NCBI RefSeq assembly: GCF_000740675.1
Contig: NZ_JPXI01000033.1
Location: 310,001 to 374,000, forward strand
Direction: 5' to 3'
DNA length: 64,000 bases
Source of the DNA: Massilia sp. BSC265
Lineage (GTDB): Bacteria; Pseudomonadota; Gammaproteobacteria; Burkholderiales; Burkholderiaceae_D
Shown here: in pieces, positions 43,624 to 55,896 of the stretch
Layout: each line of letters begins with the position of its first letter
Position numbering within the stretch: the first letter of the stretch is position 1
Translations under genes and position numbers: made by a program
Notes under the pieces: model-generated
The model's input: the letters and a program-made list of their open reading frames with translations, nothing else
The model's database searches: none
Told to the model about the DNA's origin: nothing

Positions 43624-44925
43624 TTAACGCTTGTCGATCGACGGCACGTCGCGCACCGGCGAGCCGATGAACAGCTGGCGTGGACGGCCGATCTTCTGTT
43701 CCGGATCGGCGATCATTTCGTTCCACTGGGCGATCCAGCCGATGGTACGGGCCATCGCGAAGATACCGGTGAACAGCGAGACCGGGATGCCCAGGGCCGA
43801 CTGCACGATGCCCGAGTAGAAGTCGACGTTCGGGTACAGCTTGCGCGAGACGAAGTATTCGTCTTCCAGCGCGATGCGTTCCAGTTCCATCGCCAGCTTG
43901 AACAGCGGGTCGTCCTGCAGGCCCAGTTCGTTCAGCACTTCGTGGCAGGTTTCGCGCATCAGCTTGGCGCGCGGGTCGAAGTTCTTGTACACGCGGTGAC
44001 CGAAGCCCATCAGCTTCACGCCCGAGTTCTTGTCCTTGACCTTGGCGATGAAGGCCGGGATGTTCTCGACCGAGCCGATTTCCTTCAGCATGGTCAGTGC
44101 GGCTTCGTTGGCGCCGCCGTGCGCCGGGCCCCACAGGCAGGCAATACCGGCAGCGATACAGGCGAACGGGTTGGCGCCCGACGAGCCGGCCAGGCGGACC
44201 GTCGAGGTCGATGCGTTCTGCTCGTGGTCGGCGTGCAGGATCAGGATGCGGTCCAGGGCGCGCACCAGCACGTCGTTGACCTTGTACTCTTCGCACGGGT
44301 TGGCGAACATCATGTGCATGAAGTTGGCGCTGTAGGACAGGTCGTTGCGCGGGTACATGAACGGCTGGCCGATCGAGTACTTGTATGCCATGGCGACCAG
44401 GGTCGGCAGCTTGGCGATCAGGCGGATGGCCGAGATTTCGCGCTGCTTGGCGTCGTTGATGTCCAGCGAGTCGTGGTAGAACGAGGCCAGGGCGCCCACG
44501 GTACCGACCAGCACCGACATCGGGTGCGCGTCACGACGGAAGCCACGGAAGAAGAACTGCATCTGCTCGTGGACCATGGTGTGTTTGGTCACGGTGTTGG
44601 TGAAGGTGGCCTTCTGCTCGGCGTTCGGCAGTTCGCCGTTCAGCAGCAGGTAGCAGGTTTCCAGGAAGTCGCAGTTGACGGCCAGTTGCTCGATCGGGTA
44701 ACCGCGGTACAGCAGTTCGCCCTTGTCACCGTCGATGTAGGTGATGCTCGAGTTGCACGCTGCGGTCGACATGAAGCCGGGGTCGTAGGTGAACTTGCCG
44801 GTCTGGCCGTACAGCTTGCGGATGTCGATGACGTCCGGGCCGATGGTCCCTTTGTAGATCGGCATGTCGACCGACGGGCTGCCGTCCGAGAACGACAGGG
44901 TGGCTTTGGTATCAGAGATATTCAT
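43624..44925 (-). CDS. gltA: Citrate synthase
   Basis: This 433-aa enzyme condenses acetyl-CoA and oxaloacetate. Start [12 protein letters not shown], with GGAAG upstream. Marks: [24 protein letters not shown] (active-site His), [13 protein letters not shown] (His and Arg), and DFYSGI (Asp). The length and N-terminal extension match the hexameric NADH-sensitive form. It ends the leftward sdhCDAB-sdhE-gltA operon, 67 bp after sdhE. Confidence 0.97.
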   Translation of the reverse strand: MNISDTKATLSFSDGSPSVDMPIYKGTIGPDVIDIRKLYGQTGKFTYDPGFMSTAACNSSITYIDGDKGELLYRGYPIEQLAVNCDFLETCYLLLNGELPNAEQKATFTNTVTKHTMVHEQMQFFFRGFRRDAHPMSVLVGTVGALASFYHDSLDINDAKQREISAIRLIAKLPTLVAMAYKYSIGQPFMYPRNDLSYSANFMHMMFANPCEEYKVNDVLVRALDRILILHADHEQNASTSTVRLAGSSGANPFACIAAGIACLWGPAHGGANEAALTMLKEIGSVENIPAFIAKVKDKNSGVKLMGFGHRVYKNFDPRAKLMRETCHEVLNELGLQDDPLFKLAMELERIALEDEYFVSRKLYPNVDFYSGIVQSALGIPVSLFTGIFAMARTIGWIAQWNEMIADPEQKIGRPRQLFIGSPVRDVPSIDKR

Positions 44926-44992
44926 GGCACTTCCTTCTTGTGGGAGTGGATCTAAAAACAATGTCGAAATCTGGCTGCGAAGTTCATCCGAA

Positions 44993-45286
44993 CTACGCCT
45001 GCCGCAGGCGCGCCAGCAGGGCACGCACATGCGGCTGGTCGACCTCGCCTTCCGGTTCGGAGCGACCCAGCAGCAGGTCCATCAGCGGGTTGTCCGCCAG
45101 GTCCAGCAAGCGGGTCAGCGCATCGACTTCCTCGTCGGTCAATTCTTCTTCATGCGCATCCAGGAAGCGCGTGAGGATCAAATCGTTCTCGAGCAGGCCG
45201 CGACGCGCACGCCAGCGCAAGCGGGCACGGTTGGCGGGATCGGATTGATGCGTTTTCACTAGAGTCCGTTGTTGGGTCAACATCAT
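44993..45286 (-). CDS. sdhE: Succinate dehydrogenase flavin assembly factor SdhE
   Basis: The product of about 97 aa belongs to the SdhE/SdhAF2 family that promotes covalent attachment of FAD to SdhA. The [15 protein letters not shown] motif (RGxxE) and [13 protein letters not shown] are characteristic. Several nearby starts exist (45295, 45286, 45283); 45286 was chosen, GGAG lying just upstream. A REP pair separates it from sdhB. Confidence 0.93.
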   Translation of the reverse strand: MMLTQQRTLVKTHQSDPANRARLRWRARRGLLENDLILTRFLDAHEEELTDEEVDALTRLLDLADNPLMDLLLGRSEPEGEVDQPHVRALLARLRQA

Positions 45287-45383
45287 ACTCCGCATGCCGG
45301 GAATAGGCAGTACGGTACTTTTACTGTATTTGCGGCATCTTTACTGCGGGATGCTGCAAGTTGCTGCTTGATGCTTGCATTGG

Positions 45384-45461
45384 ACCGCGTGGGCGGGAGA
45401 CCCGCCCACCCTACAGGTATCGTGGGTCTCGTAGGGTGGGCGGCTTTGCCGCCCACGCGGT
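45384..45461. repeat. REP/BIME-like pair of palindromes (copy 3)
   Basis: Units at 45384-45414 and 45431-45461 face each other in the opposite order to copies 1 and 2. They lie between sdhB and sdhE, inside the operon, where they could act as mRNA-stabilising hairpins. Confidence 0.85.
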
Positions 45462-45488
45462 ACGTGCAGTGAAATACTAAAACGCGAA

Positions 45489-46199
45489 TTAAATCGCGCG
45501 CCGAACCAGCAGTTCCTTGATCTTGCCGATCGCCTTGTTCGGATTCAGGCCCTTCGGGCACACGTCCGTGCAGTTCATGATCGAGTGGCAGCGGAACAGG
45601 CGGTACGGGTCTTCCAGGTTGTCCAGGCGCTCGTTGGTGGCTTCGTCGCGCGAGTCGGCGATGAAGCGGTAGGCCTGCAGCAGGCCGGCCGGGCCGACGA
45701 ACTTGTCCGGGTTCCACCAGAACGACGGGCACGAGGTCGAGCAGCAGGCGCACAGGATGCACTCGTACAGGCCATCGAGCTCTTCGCGCTCTTCCGGGGT
45801 CTGCAGGCGCTCTTTCTCCGGCTTGATCGAGTCGTTGATCAGGTAGGGCTTGATCGAGTGGTACTGCTTGAAGAAGTTGGTCATGTCGACGATCAGGTCG
45901 CGCACCACCGGCAGGCCCGGCAGAGGACGCAGCACGATCGGCTGGGTCAGCTCGTTCAAGTTGGTGGTGCAGGCCAGGCCGTTCTTGCCGTTGATGTTCA
46001 TTGCGTCCGAACCGCACACGCCTTCGCGGCAGGAGCGGCGCAGGGCCAGCGAGTCATCGACGTCGGACTTGATGCGCTGCAGGACGTCGAGCAGCATCTT
46101 GTCGGTATCTTGCAGCTCGACGGTGACGTCTTGCATGTAAGGCTTCGTATCCTTGTCCGGATCGTAGCGGTAGATCTTCAGTTGGACGGTGCGTGCCAT
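45489..46199 (-). CDS. sdhB: Succinate dehydrogenase iron-sulfur subunit
   Basis: The 236-aa subunit passes electrons from FAD to quinone through three clusters: [2Fe-2S] in SCREGVCGSDAMNINGKNGL, then AC; [4Fe-4S] in CILCACCSTSC; [3Fe-4S] in CHSIMNCTDVCPKG. Length normal. 51 bp after sdhA. Confidence 0.97.
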   Translation of the reverse strand: MARTVQLKIYRYDPDKDTKPYMQDVTVELQDTDKMLLDVLQRIKSDVDDSLALRRSCREGVCGSDAMNINGKNGLACTTNLNELTQPIVLRPLPGLPVVRDLIVDMTNFFKQYHSIKPYLINDSIKPEKERLQTPEEREELDGLYECILCACCSTSCPSFWWNPDKFVGPAGLLQAYRFIADSRDEATNERLDNLEDPYRLFRCHSIMNCTDVCPKGLNPNKAIGKIKELLVRRAI

Positions 46200-46250
46200 G
46201 TTTTTACCTGTTTATTCAGGCCGGAGAACCCTCCCCGGCCTTAAAAAATA

Positions 46251-48029
46251 TTAGAAAGTACGGGCCTTCGGCTTGAAGGTATCGACGGTCAGCGGCTTGG
46301 TGACCACCGCCTTGTACTCGAGGCGGTTGCCTTCCGAGAAGAACAGGGTGTGCTTCATGTAGTTCTCGTCGTCGCGGTTCGGGTAGTCGCTGTGGGCGTG
46401 GGCGCCGCGCGATTCCTTGCGCGCCGCTGCCGACACGATGGTCGCCTTGGCGGTTTCGATCAGGTTGTCGAGTTCCAGCGCTTCCACGCGGGCGGTGTTG
46501 AACACCTTCGACTTGTCCTTGAACGAGACGTGCTTGCGGCGCTCGTCGAGCTTCATGATCTCCTTGACGCCCGCATCCAGCAGTTCCTGGGTGCGGAACA
46601 CGCCGCAGAACTTCTGCATGGTGGCGCGGATGTCGTTGGCCACGTGCTGGACCTTCTCGCCGCCGGTCGAGGTCTCGAGGCGGTTCAGGCGGTCCAGCGC
46701 GAAGTCGGCGGCGTCCTTCGGCAGGGCCTTGTTGACCTTCTGCTTCAGGTTCGACGCGACGACGTGGTTGCCGGCCGCGCGGCCGAAGACCACCAGGTCG
46801 AGCAGCGAGTTGGTGCCCAGGCGATTCGCGCCGTGGACCGAGACGCAGGCGCATTCGCCGATCGCGTACAGGCCGCCCACGATCTTCTGTCCGCCGGTGC
46901 CGTCAGGTGCGACCACCTGGCCGTGGATGTTGGTCGGGATGCCGCCCATCTGGTAGTGGATGGTCGGAACGACCGGGATCGGTTCCTTGGTGGCGTCGAC
47001 GTTGGCGAACTTGTGGCCGATTTCCAGGATCGACGGCAGGCGCTTCTTGATGGTGTCGGCGCCGATGTGGCGCAGGTCCAGCAGCACGTGGTCCTTGTTC
47101 GGACCGCAGCCGCGGCCTTCCTTGATCTCCTGGTCCATCGAACGCGAGACGAAGTCGCGCGGCGCCAGGTCCTTCAGGGTCGGCGCATAGCGCTCCATGA
47201 AGCGTTCGCCGTTCGAGTTGATCAGGATACCGCCCTCGCCGCGCACGCCCTCGGTGATGAGGACGCCCGCGCCGGACACGCCGGTCGGGTGGAACTGCCA
47301 GAACTCCATGTCCTGCAGCGGCAGGCCGGCGCGTGCCGCCATGCCCATGCCGTCGCCGGTGTTGATGAAGGCGTTGGTCGAGGCGGCGAAGATGCGGCCT
47401 GCGCCGCCGGTGGCGAAGATGGTGGTCTTCGCTTCCAGGATCATCACGTCGCCGGTTTCCATTTCCAGGGCCAGCACGCCGAGCACGTCGCCGTCGGCGT
47501 CGCGGATCAGGTCGAGGGCCATCCACTCGACGAAGAAGTGGGTGCGGGCACGGACGTTGCGCTGGTACAGGGTGTGCAGCAGTGCGTGGCCGGTACGGTC
47601 GGCCGCGGCGCAGGCGCGCTGGACCGGTTTCTCGCCGAAGTTCGCGGTGTGGCCGCCGAACGGACGCTGGTAGATGGTGCCGTCCGGGTTACGGTCGAAC
47701 GGCATGCCGAAGTGTTCGAGTTCGTACACGACCTTCGGTGCTTCGCGGCACATGAATTCGATCGCGTCCTGGTCGCCCAGGTAATCGCCACCCTTGACGG
47801 TGTCGAACATGTGCCAGTACCAGTCGTCTTCGCTCATGTTGCCCAGCGAAGCACCGATGCCGCCCTGGGCAGCCACGGTGTGCGAACGGGTCGGGAACAC
47901 TTTCGACAGCACCGCCACGTTCAGGCCGGCTTCGGCCAGCTGCAGCGATGCACGCATGCCGGAACCGCCGGCGCCAACGATGACCGCGTCAAAGCGGCGG
48001 GTAGGGATTGCAGTTTTGATTGCTGCCAC
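46251..48029 (-). CDS. sdhA: Succinate dehydrogenase flavoprotein subunit
   Basis: The 592-aa subunit oxidises succinate to fumarate. FAD site: [15 protein letters not shown]; covalent His in [10 protein letters not shown]; active-site Arg and His in [11 protein letters not shown] and HPTGVSGAG. Length normal. Two bp after sdhD. Confidence 0.97.
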   Translation of the reverse strand: MAAIKTAIPTRRFDAVIVGAGGSGMRASLQLAEAGLNVAVLSKVFPTRSHTVAAQGGIGASLGNMSEDDWYWHMFDTVKGGDYLGDQDAIEFMCREAPKVVYELEHFGMPFDRNPDGTIYQRPFGGHTANFGEKPVQRACAAADRTGHALLHTLYQRNVRARTHFFVEWMALDLIRDADGDVLGVLALEMETGDVMILEAKTTIFATGGAGRIFAASTNAFINTGDGMGMAARAGLPLQDMEFWQFHPTGVSGAGVLITEGVRGEGGILINSNGERFMERYAPTLKDLAPRDFVSRSMDQEIKEGRGCGPNKDHVLLDLRHIGADTIKKRLPSILEIGHKFANVDATKEPIPVVPTIHYQMGGIPTNIHGQVVAPDGTGGQKIVGGLYAIGECACVSVHGANRLGTNSLLDLVVFGRAAGNHVVASNLKQKVNKALPKDAADFALDRLNRLETSTGGEKVQHVANDIRATMQKFCGVFRTQELLDAGVKEIMKLDERRKHVSFKDKSKVFNTARVEALELDNLIETAKATIVSAAARKESRGAHAHSDYPNRDDENYMKHTLFFSEGNRLEYKAVVTKPLTVDTFKPKARTF

Positions 48030-48031
48030 GA

Positions 48032-48400
48032 TTACACACTCCAGAGAATTTGCACGGTCCAGGCGGCGCAGGCGAGCAGCCAGAAGATCGTCGCCAGCAT
48101 CAGGAACAGGCGCAGGCCTGCCGACTTCACATAGTCCATCCAGATGTCACGGATGCCGACCCAGGCGTGGTAGAACAGGCCCAGGAAGGTCACCAGGGCG
48201 AACAGCTTGAACCATTGGCGGGCGAACAGGCCGGCCCAGCCTTCGTAGGTGAAGTTCTGGCCGGTCAGGAAGGAAACCAGCAGCACGACGGTGAAGACGG
48301 CCATGACGATGGCCGTGACGCGCTGCGCCAGCCAGTCCTTGACGCCGTAGTGGGCGCCGACGACGAGGCGGCGCGGTCCGATGTTATTCTTGTTTGCCAT
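48032..48400 (-). CDS. sdhD: Succinate dehydrogenase membrane anchor subunit
   Basis: The 122-aa subunit starts [19 protein letters not shown] and has three membrane helices. [16 protein letters not shown] and [15 protein letters not shown] hold the quinone-pocket residues and the haem-ligand His expected of SdhD. It starts 2 bp after sdhC. Confidence 0.95.
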   Translation of the reverse strand: MANKNNIGPRRLVVGAHYGVKDWLAQRVTAIVMAVFTVVLLVSFLTGQNFTYEGWAGLFARQWFKLFALVTFLGLFYHAWVGIRDIWMDYVKSAGLRLFLMLATIFWLLACAAWTVQILWSV

Positions 48401-48402
48401 GA

Positions 48403-48828
48403 TTAAAACACTCCGAACAGTTTCAGGCCGACCAGTGCGGTCAGTACCAGGCTGATGATCAGCACCCAGCGTGCGGTCTTCTGGGCGGCATCCTTGTCCA
48501 GGGCCAGGTGGTTGTCCATGAACAGGTGGCGCACGCCGGCCACGAAGTGGTGCAGGTAAGCCCACGACAGGCCCAGCAGGATGATCTTCGTGAACCAGTG
48601 GCTTGCAACGCCGCGGAAGTGCTCGAACGAGATTTCCGACAGCAGGCTTTCCTGGAACAGATACAGCAGGAACGGCAGGAACAGGAACAGACCAGCGCCG
48701 CTCACGCGGTGCAGGATCGACACGATGGCCGATGGCGGCATGCGATATTTACTCGTAATATCCCCAATGCCAACGTTGCGGAACTCCGGCCGCCCTTTTT
48801 TTGCAGCTTCTCTCACGGCTTCGGACAT
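48403..48828 (-). CDS. sdhC: Succinate dehydrogenase cytochrome b556 subunit
   Basis: The 141-aa subunit starts MSEAVREAAKKGRPEFRNVG with GGGAGGTG upstream. HRVSGAGLFLFLPFLLYLF is the first helix with quinone-pocket Ser; AYLHHFVAGVRHLFMD holds the axial haem His. It leads sdhCDAB. The gntR gene lies 236 bp upstream in the same direction, and the sdh promoter should be in that gap. Confidence 0.95.
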   Translation of the reverse strand: MSEAVREAAKKGRPEFRNVGIGDITSKYRMPPSAIVSILHRVSGAGLFLFLPFLLYLFQESLLSEISFEHFRGVASHWFTKIILLGLSWAYLHHFVAGVRHLFMDNHLALDKDAAQKTARWVLIISLVLTALVGLKLFGVF

Positions 48829-49064
48829 GAAACACCTCCCTCTATGACGACAGTTTTTTAGTGAACCCTTCATTTTCGCCGATTTTGTGACGGGGCACCA
48901 AGCATCCAGTAGAAGATAACCGGGGCATCCCTGCGGCGAACCGGGCACTGTTCGTCGCTTACGCAAAACCAACTTATTTTAATCGCTTGTAGCGATCGCT
49001 GCAGAGGGCCGTTCAGGGTCCACCGCATCGGCATCGACATGTCGACACCGTATTTGCTTGTTCG

Positions 49065-49829
49065 TCATGACAACTCGTTCTGGTAATGGTGGCGCGCCGT
49101 CGAATACATTCCGCGGCGCAGCTCGACGGGCTTGTCGCCATAACTGAACGACACCCGGTCCGCGCACAGCAGCGGCGTGCCTTCCGGCACCTTCAGGTGC
49201 TCCGCAGCTGCCGCATCGGCCGCCACCGCGCGGATCTTCTCGGTCGCCCGGATCATGCGGGTGCCGAATTCCGACTCGAACAGCCCGTACATCGGTCCCT
49301 TGTATTCCACCAGGCGCTCGGCAGTGAGTCCCTTGAACAACTGCCCCGGCAGCCACAGCTCTTCCAGGATGGTCGGCACGCCGTCGAAGGACTGCACGCG
49401 CTTGATGTAGACCACGGCGTCGCCCGACTTCAGCTCGAGCAAGCGCGCGACCTCGGCCGTGGCGCGGATGCGCAGCACGGCAATGAAGCGGTTGTCCGGA
49501 TGGTGGGGAACGCCCTCGTCGGGCATCAGGCGCAGGAAGCGGAAATGGGCGCGCTCCTCGGCATGGGTGGCAACGAAGGTGCCCTTCCCCTGCCGGCGCA
49601 CCACCAGGTGCTCGGCCGCCAACTCGTCGATGGCCTTGCGCACCGTGCCCTGGCTGACCTTGAACCGCCCCGCCAGCTCGACTTCGCTCGGCATCAGTTC
49701 GCCCGGCTTCCACTCGCCGGACTGCAGGCTCTGGGTGATCAGGGCCTTGATCTGCTGGTACAGCGGACGGAACGACGGCGATGCGTCGCTGCCGGTTGCA
49801 TCGCTGCTGTTGGGTGGAAGGGGGTTCAT
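49065..49829 (-). CDS. GntR/HutC-family transcriptional regulator
   Basis: The 254-aa regulator starts MNPLPPNSSDATG. Winged helix: YQQIKALITQSLQSGEWKPG, PSEVELAGRFKVSQGTVRKA, RRQGKGTF. A UTRA effector domain follows (residues about 90-250: EELWLPGQLFKGL, VPEGTPLLCADRVSF), the HutC subgroup. It lies between divergent TCA operons, and palindromes in its own promoter suggest autoregulation and control of mdh and perhaps sdh. The ligand is probably a carboxylate, by context. Confidence 0.9.
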   Translation of the reverse strand: MNPLPPNSSDATGSDASPSFRPLYQQIKALITQSLQSGEWKPGELMPSEVELAGRFKVSQGTVRKAIDELAAEHLVVRRQGKGTFVATHAEERAHFRFLRLMPDEGVPHHPDNRFIAVLRIRATAEVARLLELKSGDAVVYIKRVQSFDGVPTILEELWLPGQLFKGLTAERLVEYKGPMYGLFESEFGTRMIRATEKIRAVAADAAAAEHLKVPEGTPLLCADRVSFSYGDKPVELRRGMYSTARHHYQNELS

Positions 49830-49842
49830 AGACCGCGATTTC

Positions 49843-49857
49843 ACCACAAAATGTGGT
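49843..49857. promoter_or_regulatory. Palindrome in the gntR leader (candidate operator)
   Basis: ACCACA-AAA-TGTGGT is a perfect 6-3-6 palindrome, 14 bases upstream of the gntR start codon, downstream of its predicted transcription start. Confidence 0.5.
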
Positions 49858-49866
49858 CGTAAGTCC

Positions 49867-49904
49867 AGTATATGACTGCCAAGACATGTGTCTTATATAA
49901 GACA
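49867..49904. promoter_or_regulatory. 16-bp palindrome and gntR promoter
   Basis: TGTCTTATATAAGACA (49889-49904) is a perfect 16-bp palindrome of the kind bound by GntR-type dimers. For leftward gntR transcription, TATACT (complement of 49867-49872) is a good -10, and a -35 at 17 bp spacing would fall inside the palindrome. Binding there should therefore block gntR transcription. Confidence 0.65.
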
Positions 49905-49915
49905 TATGATATGAA

Positions 49916-49943
49916 TTGACAGATAGAACACTCGAGGCATAAA
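49916..49943 (+). promoter_or_regulatory. mdh promoter
   Basis: TTGACA at 49916-49921 is a perfect -35; CATAAA at 49938-49943 is the best -10 (16-bp spacing). The 16-bp palindrome ends 12 bases upstream of the -35, a position suited to activation or repression by the same regulator. Confidence 0.55.
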
Positions 49944-50101
49944 CTCGCGGTCGGCTTGGACCTCCGCGCCTACCCTGTCGCTACGCGCGCGATATCCAAT
50001 TGACACGGTGCGCTTTTGGTATCATTGCAGCTTCCAGAATACGCACCTTCGGCTCGACCGCTGTCGTTCGAACGATTTTCTTCCCACTTTGGAGATTCAT
50101 C

Positions 50102-51091
50102 ATGGCAAAAACCCCAATGCGCGTCGCCGTTACCGGCGCGGCCGGCCAGATCGGCTATTCCCTGCTGTTCCGCATCGCCAACGGCGACATGCTGGGCAAG
50201 GACCAGCCGGTCATCCTGCAGCTGCTCGAGATCGACAACGAGAAGGCACAGAAGGCGCTCAAGGGCGTCATGATGGAAATCGACGACTGCGCATTCCCGC
50301 TGCTGGCCGGCATGACCGCCCACGCCGACCCGATGACCGCCTTCAAGGATGCCGACGTGGCCCTGCTGGTCGGCGCCCGTCCGCGCGGCCCGGGCATGGA
50401 GCGCAAGGACCTGCTGGAAGCCAACGCCCAGATCTTCACCGTGCAGGGCAAGGCCCTGGACGCCGTCGCTTCGCGTGACGTCAAGGTGCTGGTGGTCGGC
50501 AATCCGGCCAACACCAACGCCTACATCGCCATGAAGTCGGCCCCGAACCTGCCGGCCAAGAACTTCACCGCCATGCTGCGCCTGGACCACAACCGCGCCC
50601 TGTCGCAGGTTGCCGCCAAGCTGAACAAGCCGGTCGGCGCGATCGAGAAGATGGCCGTGTGGGGCAACCACTCGCCGACCATGTACGCCGACTACCGCTT
50701 CGCGACCGTCGACGGCCAGTCGGTCAAGGAACTGATCAACGACGACGTCTGGAACCGCGACACCTTCCTGCCGACCGTCGGCAAGCGCGGCGCGGCCATC
50801 ATCGAAGCGCGCGGCGCGTCGTCTGCGGCGTCGGCCGCCAACGCAGCGATCGACCACGTGCGTGACTGGGTGCTGGGCACCGGCGGCAAGTGGACCACCA
50901 TGGGCATCCCGTCGGACGGTTCGTACGGCATCCCGGAAGGCACCATGTTCGGCTTCCCGGTGACCACCGAAAACGGCGAGTACAAGATCGTGCAGGGCCT
51001 GGAAATCGACGCCTTCTCGCAGGAGCGCATCAACCTGACGCTGAAAGAACTCGAAGAAGAGAAGGCCGGCGTCGCTCATCTGCTGAGCTGA
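50102..51091 (+). CDS. mdh: Malate dehydrogenase
   Basis: This 329-aa enzyme interconverts malate and oxaloacetate with NAD+. NAD site [14 protein letters not shown]; substrate Arg in [14 protein letters not shown]; catalytic His in [12 protein letters not shown]. Length matches the family's usual 329. GGAG lies before the start. It heads the rightward mdh-citE-acnA group. Confidence 0.97.
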   Translation: MAKTPMRVAVTGAAGQIGYSLLFRIANGDMLGKDQPVILQLLEIDNEKAQKALKGVMMEIDDCAFPLLAGMTAHADPMTAFKDADVALLVGARPRGPGMERKDLLEANAQIFTVQGKALDAVASRDVKVLVVGNPANTNAYIAMKSAPNLPAKNFTAMLRLDHNRALSQVAAKLNKPVGAIEKMAVWGNHSPTMYADYRFATVDGQSVKELINDDVWNRDTFLPTVGKRGAAIIEARGASSAASAANAAIDHVRDWVLGTGGKWTTMGIPSDGSYGIPEGTMFGFPVTTENGEYKIVQGLEIDAFSQERINLTLKELEEEKAGVAHLLS

Positions 51092-51197
51092 GCTGCCGGC
51101 TCAGGCAACAATCCCGGCGCGGCCATCCGGCCGCGCTAACCGTGCCATGCCGATGCAGTCCGCTGCGCGGCATGGCCGATCCGCTTCAAGACATACC

Positions 51198-52187
51198 ATG
51201 CATCCTTCCGAGGTTTTATTCCAGGGCAAACGCCAGCCGCTCCTCCTTCCCGCCTGCGACCACTACGCCGGCTCGGAGAAGCTGATGCGCAAATCGATGG
51301 CCCTGCAACAAGAGCTTGGGCCCGTCTTCGACATCACCTTTGACTGCGAAGATGGCGCCGTCGCGGGTAGCGAAGCCGCGCACGCAACCCTCGTGGCAAG
51401 CCTCGTCAATAGCGACGACAACCGCTTCAAGCGCATCGGCGTGCGCCTGCACGACACCGGCAGCGAGCATTTCGCGAACGACGTCGCCACCATCGTCGGC
51501 AGCGCCGCCGAGCGCCTGGCCTACGTGGTGCTGCCGAAGGTCGAGAGCGCCGACGAAGTGATCCGCGCCATCGACCTGATCAACGAGCATGCCGTCAAGG
51601 CCGGCCGCGACGATCTTCCCGTGCACGTGCTGATCGAGACCCATTGCGCCCTGCGCGAGGCCTACGACATCGCCGCCCTGCCCCAGGTCGAGTGCCTGTC
51701 TTTCGGCATCATGGATTTCGTCTCCGCCCACTACGGCGCGGTGCCGGCCAGCGCCATGCGCACCCCGGGCCAGTTTACGCACCCGCTGGTAGTGCGTGCC
51801 AAGCTGGAGATGGCCGCGGCCTGCCATGCGCACGGCAAGGTACCCTCGCACAACGTCACCACCGACATCAAGGACAGCGCGGTCGTGGCCAACGACGCCC
51901 AGCGCGCCGGCGCGGAATTCGGCTTCACCCGCATGTGGAGCATCCACCCGGACCAGATCAAGCCGATCCTGAAAGCCTTCACGCCGCGCCTGTCGGAAGT
52001 GAACGAAGCGACGAATATCTTGACCGAGGCCATGGCCGCGAACTGGGGGCCGATCGCGCAACACGGTCGCTTGCACGACCGCGCGAGCTACCGATATTAT
52101 TGGACCGTGTTGCAGCGCGCAAAACTGGCAGGCCTGGCGCTGCCGGAAGCCGCTGCGGCGATCGTCAACCACACGGATTCCAACTAA
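51198..52187 (+). CDS. HpcH/HpaI-fold CoA-ester lyase (CitE-like)
   Basis: The 329-aa product is a TIM-barrel CitE/malyl-CoA lyase relative: DITFDCEDGAV (Mg-binding Glu/Asp), LPKVESADEV, VLIETHCALREAY, SFGIMDFVSAH. Candidate reactions are cleavage of malyl-, citramalyl- or citryl-CoA; the other citrate lyase subunits are absent, which argues against citrate lyase. Its place between mdh and acnA suggests a TCA or glyoxylate-linked role. Specificity not assignable from sequence. Confidence 0.87.
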   Translation: MHPSEVLFQGKRQPLLLPACDHYAGSEKLMRKSMALQQELGPVFDITFDCEDGAVAGSEAAHATLVASLVNSDDNRFKRIGVRLHDTGSEHFANDVATIVGSAAERLAYVVLPKVESADEVIRAIDLINEHAVKAGRDDLPVHVLIETHCALREAYDIAALPQVECLSFGIMDFVSAHYGAVPASAMRTPGQFTHPLVVRAKLEMAAACHAHGKVPSHNVTTDIKDSAVVANDAQRAGAEFGFTRMWSIHPDQIKPILKAFTPRLSEVNEATNILTEAMAANWGPIAQHGRLHDRASYRYYWTVLQRAKLAGLALPEAAAAIVNHTDSN

Positions 52188-52735
52188 TGGCCACCCTCCT
52201 CTCCCGACTCTTTGCCGCCAGCGCGTTTGCGCTCGCGGCCGCAAGCATCTGCACCAACGCGGTTGCCGCCACCGAAAAACACCCGAAAGCCGAAGCCGTC
52301 CTGAAAGCCCAGGCAAAGACGAAGGCCAAGCCGACCTCGAAGGCAAAGAAGGCGGCCGCCGGCGCCGGCGCCGCAGCAGCCGTTGCCGCTTCGGCCTATG
52401 GCGCCGAGGTCATCGACGAGCCGGACATCACCGACACCGTCGTCACCGAATTCGATTGCGAACTTGGCAACAAGATCACGATCTACAAGAACGAAAAAGA
52501 AGACGGCCACATTGCCCTGCGCTGGAAGAAGCGCCTGCACCGCCTGACCCGTGTCGGCACGACCACCGGCGCGCAGCGCTTCGAGAACCCGCACTGGGGA
52601 CTGATCTGGATCGGCATCCCGGCCAAGGGCATCCTGCTGGATTCGAAGCTGAACCGGCAGCTGGCCAACGAATGCAAGAACGCCGAGCAGGCGGCGCCGA
52701 TCGTGGCGGCAGCGCCTGCTTCATCGAACGGCTGA
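52187..52735 (+). CDS. Exported MliC-like protein
   Basis: The 182-aa product starts MATLLSRLFAASAFALAAAS, its ATG overlapping the upstream TAA by one base (TAATG). A signal peptide and a Lys/Ala-rich linker (KAQAKTKAKPTSKAKKAAAG) precede a C-terminal domain reading FDCELGNKITIYKN, then TTTGAQRFEN, WGLIWIGIPAKGILLDSK and ANECKN. The paired Cys and GAxRFE pattern resemble MliC/PliC lysozyme inhibitors. Role in peptidoglycan protection is inferred. Confidence 0.7.
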   Translation: MATLLSRLFAASAFALAAASICTNAVAATEKHPKAEAVLKAQAKTKAKPTSKAKKAAAGAGAAAAVAASAYGAEVIDEPDITDTVVTEFDCELGNKITIYKNEKEDGHIALRWKKRLHRLTRVGTTTGAQRFENPHWGLIWIGIPAKGILLDSKLNRQLANECKNAEQAAPIVAAAPASSNG

Positions 52736-52827
52736 TCCGCGGCTGACACCGTCGGATCGCCTGGTTGTAATCGAGCAGTATTAGCAGTACCGGAATAACA
52801 ACACATATCCCCACTGAAGGAGAGATT

Positions 52828-55536
<2,709 letters not shown>

Positions 55537-55574
55537 TTGGAGGGGGCCCGCGCGAGCGGGTCGCCTGCAAGTGA

Positions 55575-55608
55575 AAAAGGCCGGAACCTGCAAAGGTTCC
55601 GGCCTTTT
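55575..55608 (+). terminator. Intrinsic terminator of acnA
   Basis: A stem of at least 10 bp (GCCGGAACC-type arms around TGCAAA) runs into CCUUUUGUUUU. The same GGAACC-TGC...GGTTCC core appears at 56071 and 62232. Confidence 0.85.
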
Positions 55609-55684
55609 GTTTTCCTCATCAACTGACCGCCGGAAAGTAGGCAAATGACTACAAGCGGACAAGCCTTGTTGGATTGTGCACTGC

Positions 55685-55702
55685 ACCATAACCGCTTATG
55701 GT
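55685..55702. promoter_or_regulatory. Nested palindrome upstream of the small ORF
   Basis: ACCATAA-CCGC-TTATGGT is a perfect 7-bp inverted repeat; an outer GTGCA...TGCAC pair at about 55677-55710 extends it. It lies 25-50 bases before the small ORF and could be an operator or a leader hairpin. Confidence 0.5.
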
Positions 55703-55734
55703 GGCTGCACTGATACACAAACAAGGAGGGCCAT

Positions 55735-55896
55735 ATGGTCGACCATCTTCATGACGTCAAGGAACTGCAGCACGAGGGGAGAAATTCTTCAGTGCAGGCA
55801 TTCGGCAAGTATCAACTTGGCCTAGACGAACACTTTCCCACCATTTCGGTTTTAACGGAGCCCTTACCCCATGGGCTGATCGCCGATGAGATGTGA
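55735..55896 (+). CDS. Small orphan ORF with strong ribosome binding site
   Basis: The 53-aa ORF (MVDHLHDVKELQHEGRNSS...LPHGLIADEM) has AAGGAGG 6 bases upstream of its ATG, a stronger site than most neighbours. The product is acidic, without a signal or membrane helix: SSVQAFGKYQLGLDEHFPTI in the middle. I recognise no family. It lies alone between acnA and the 740-aa protein gene, with a palindrome ahead of it. Confidence 0.5.
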   Translation: MVDHLHDVKELQHEGRNSSVQAFGKYQLGLDEHFPTISVLTEPLPHGLIADEM

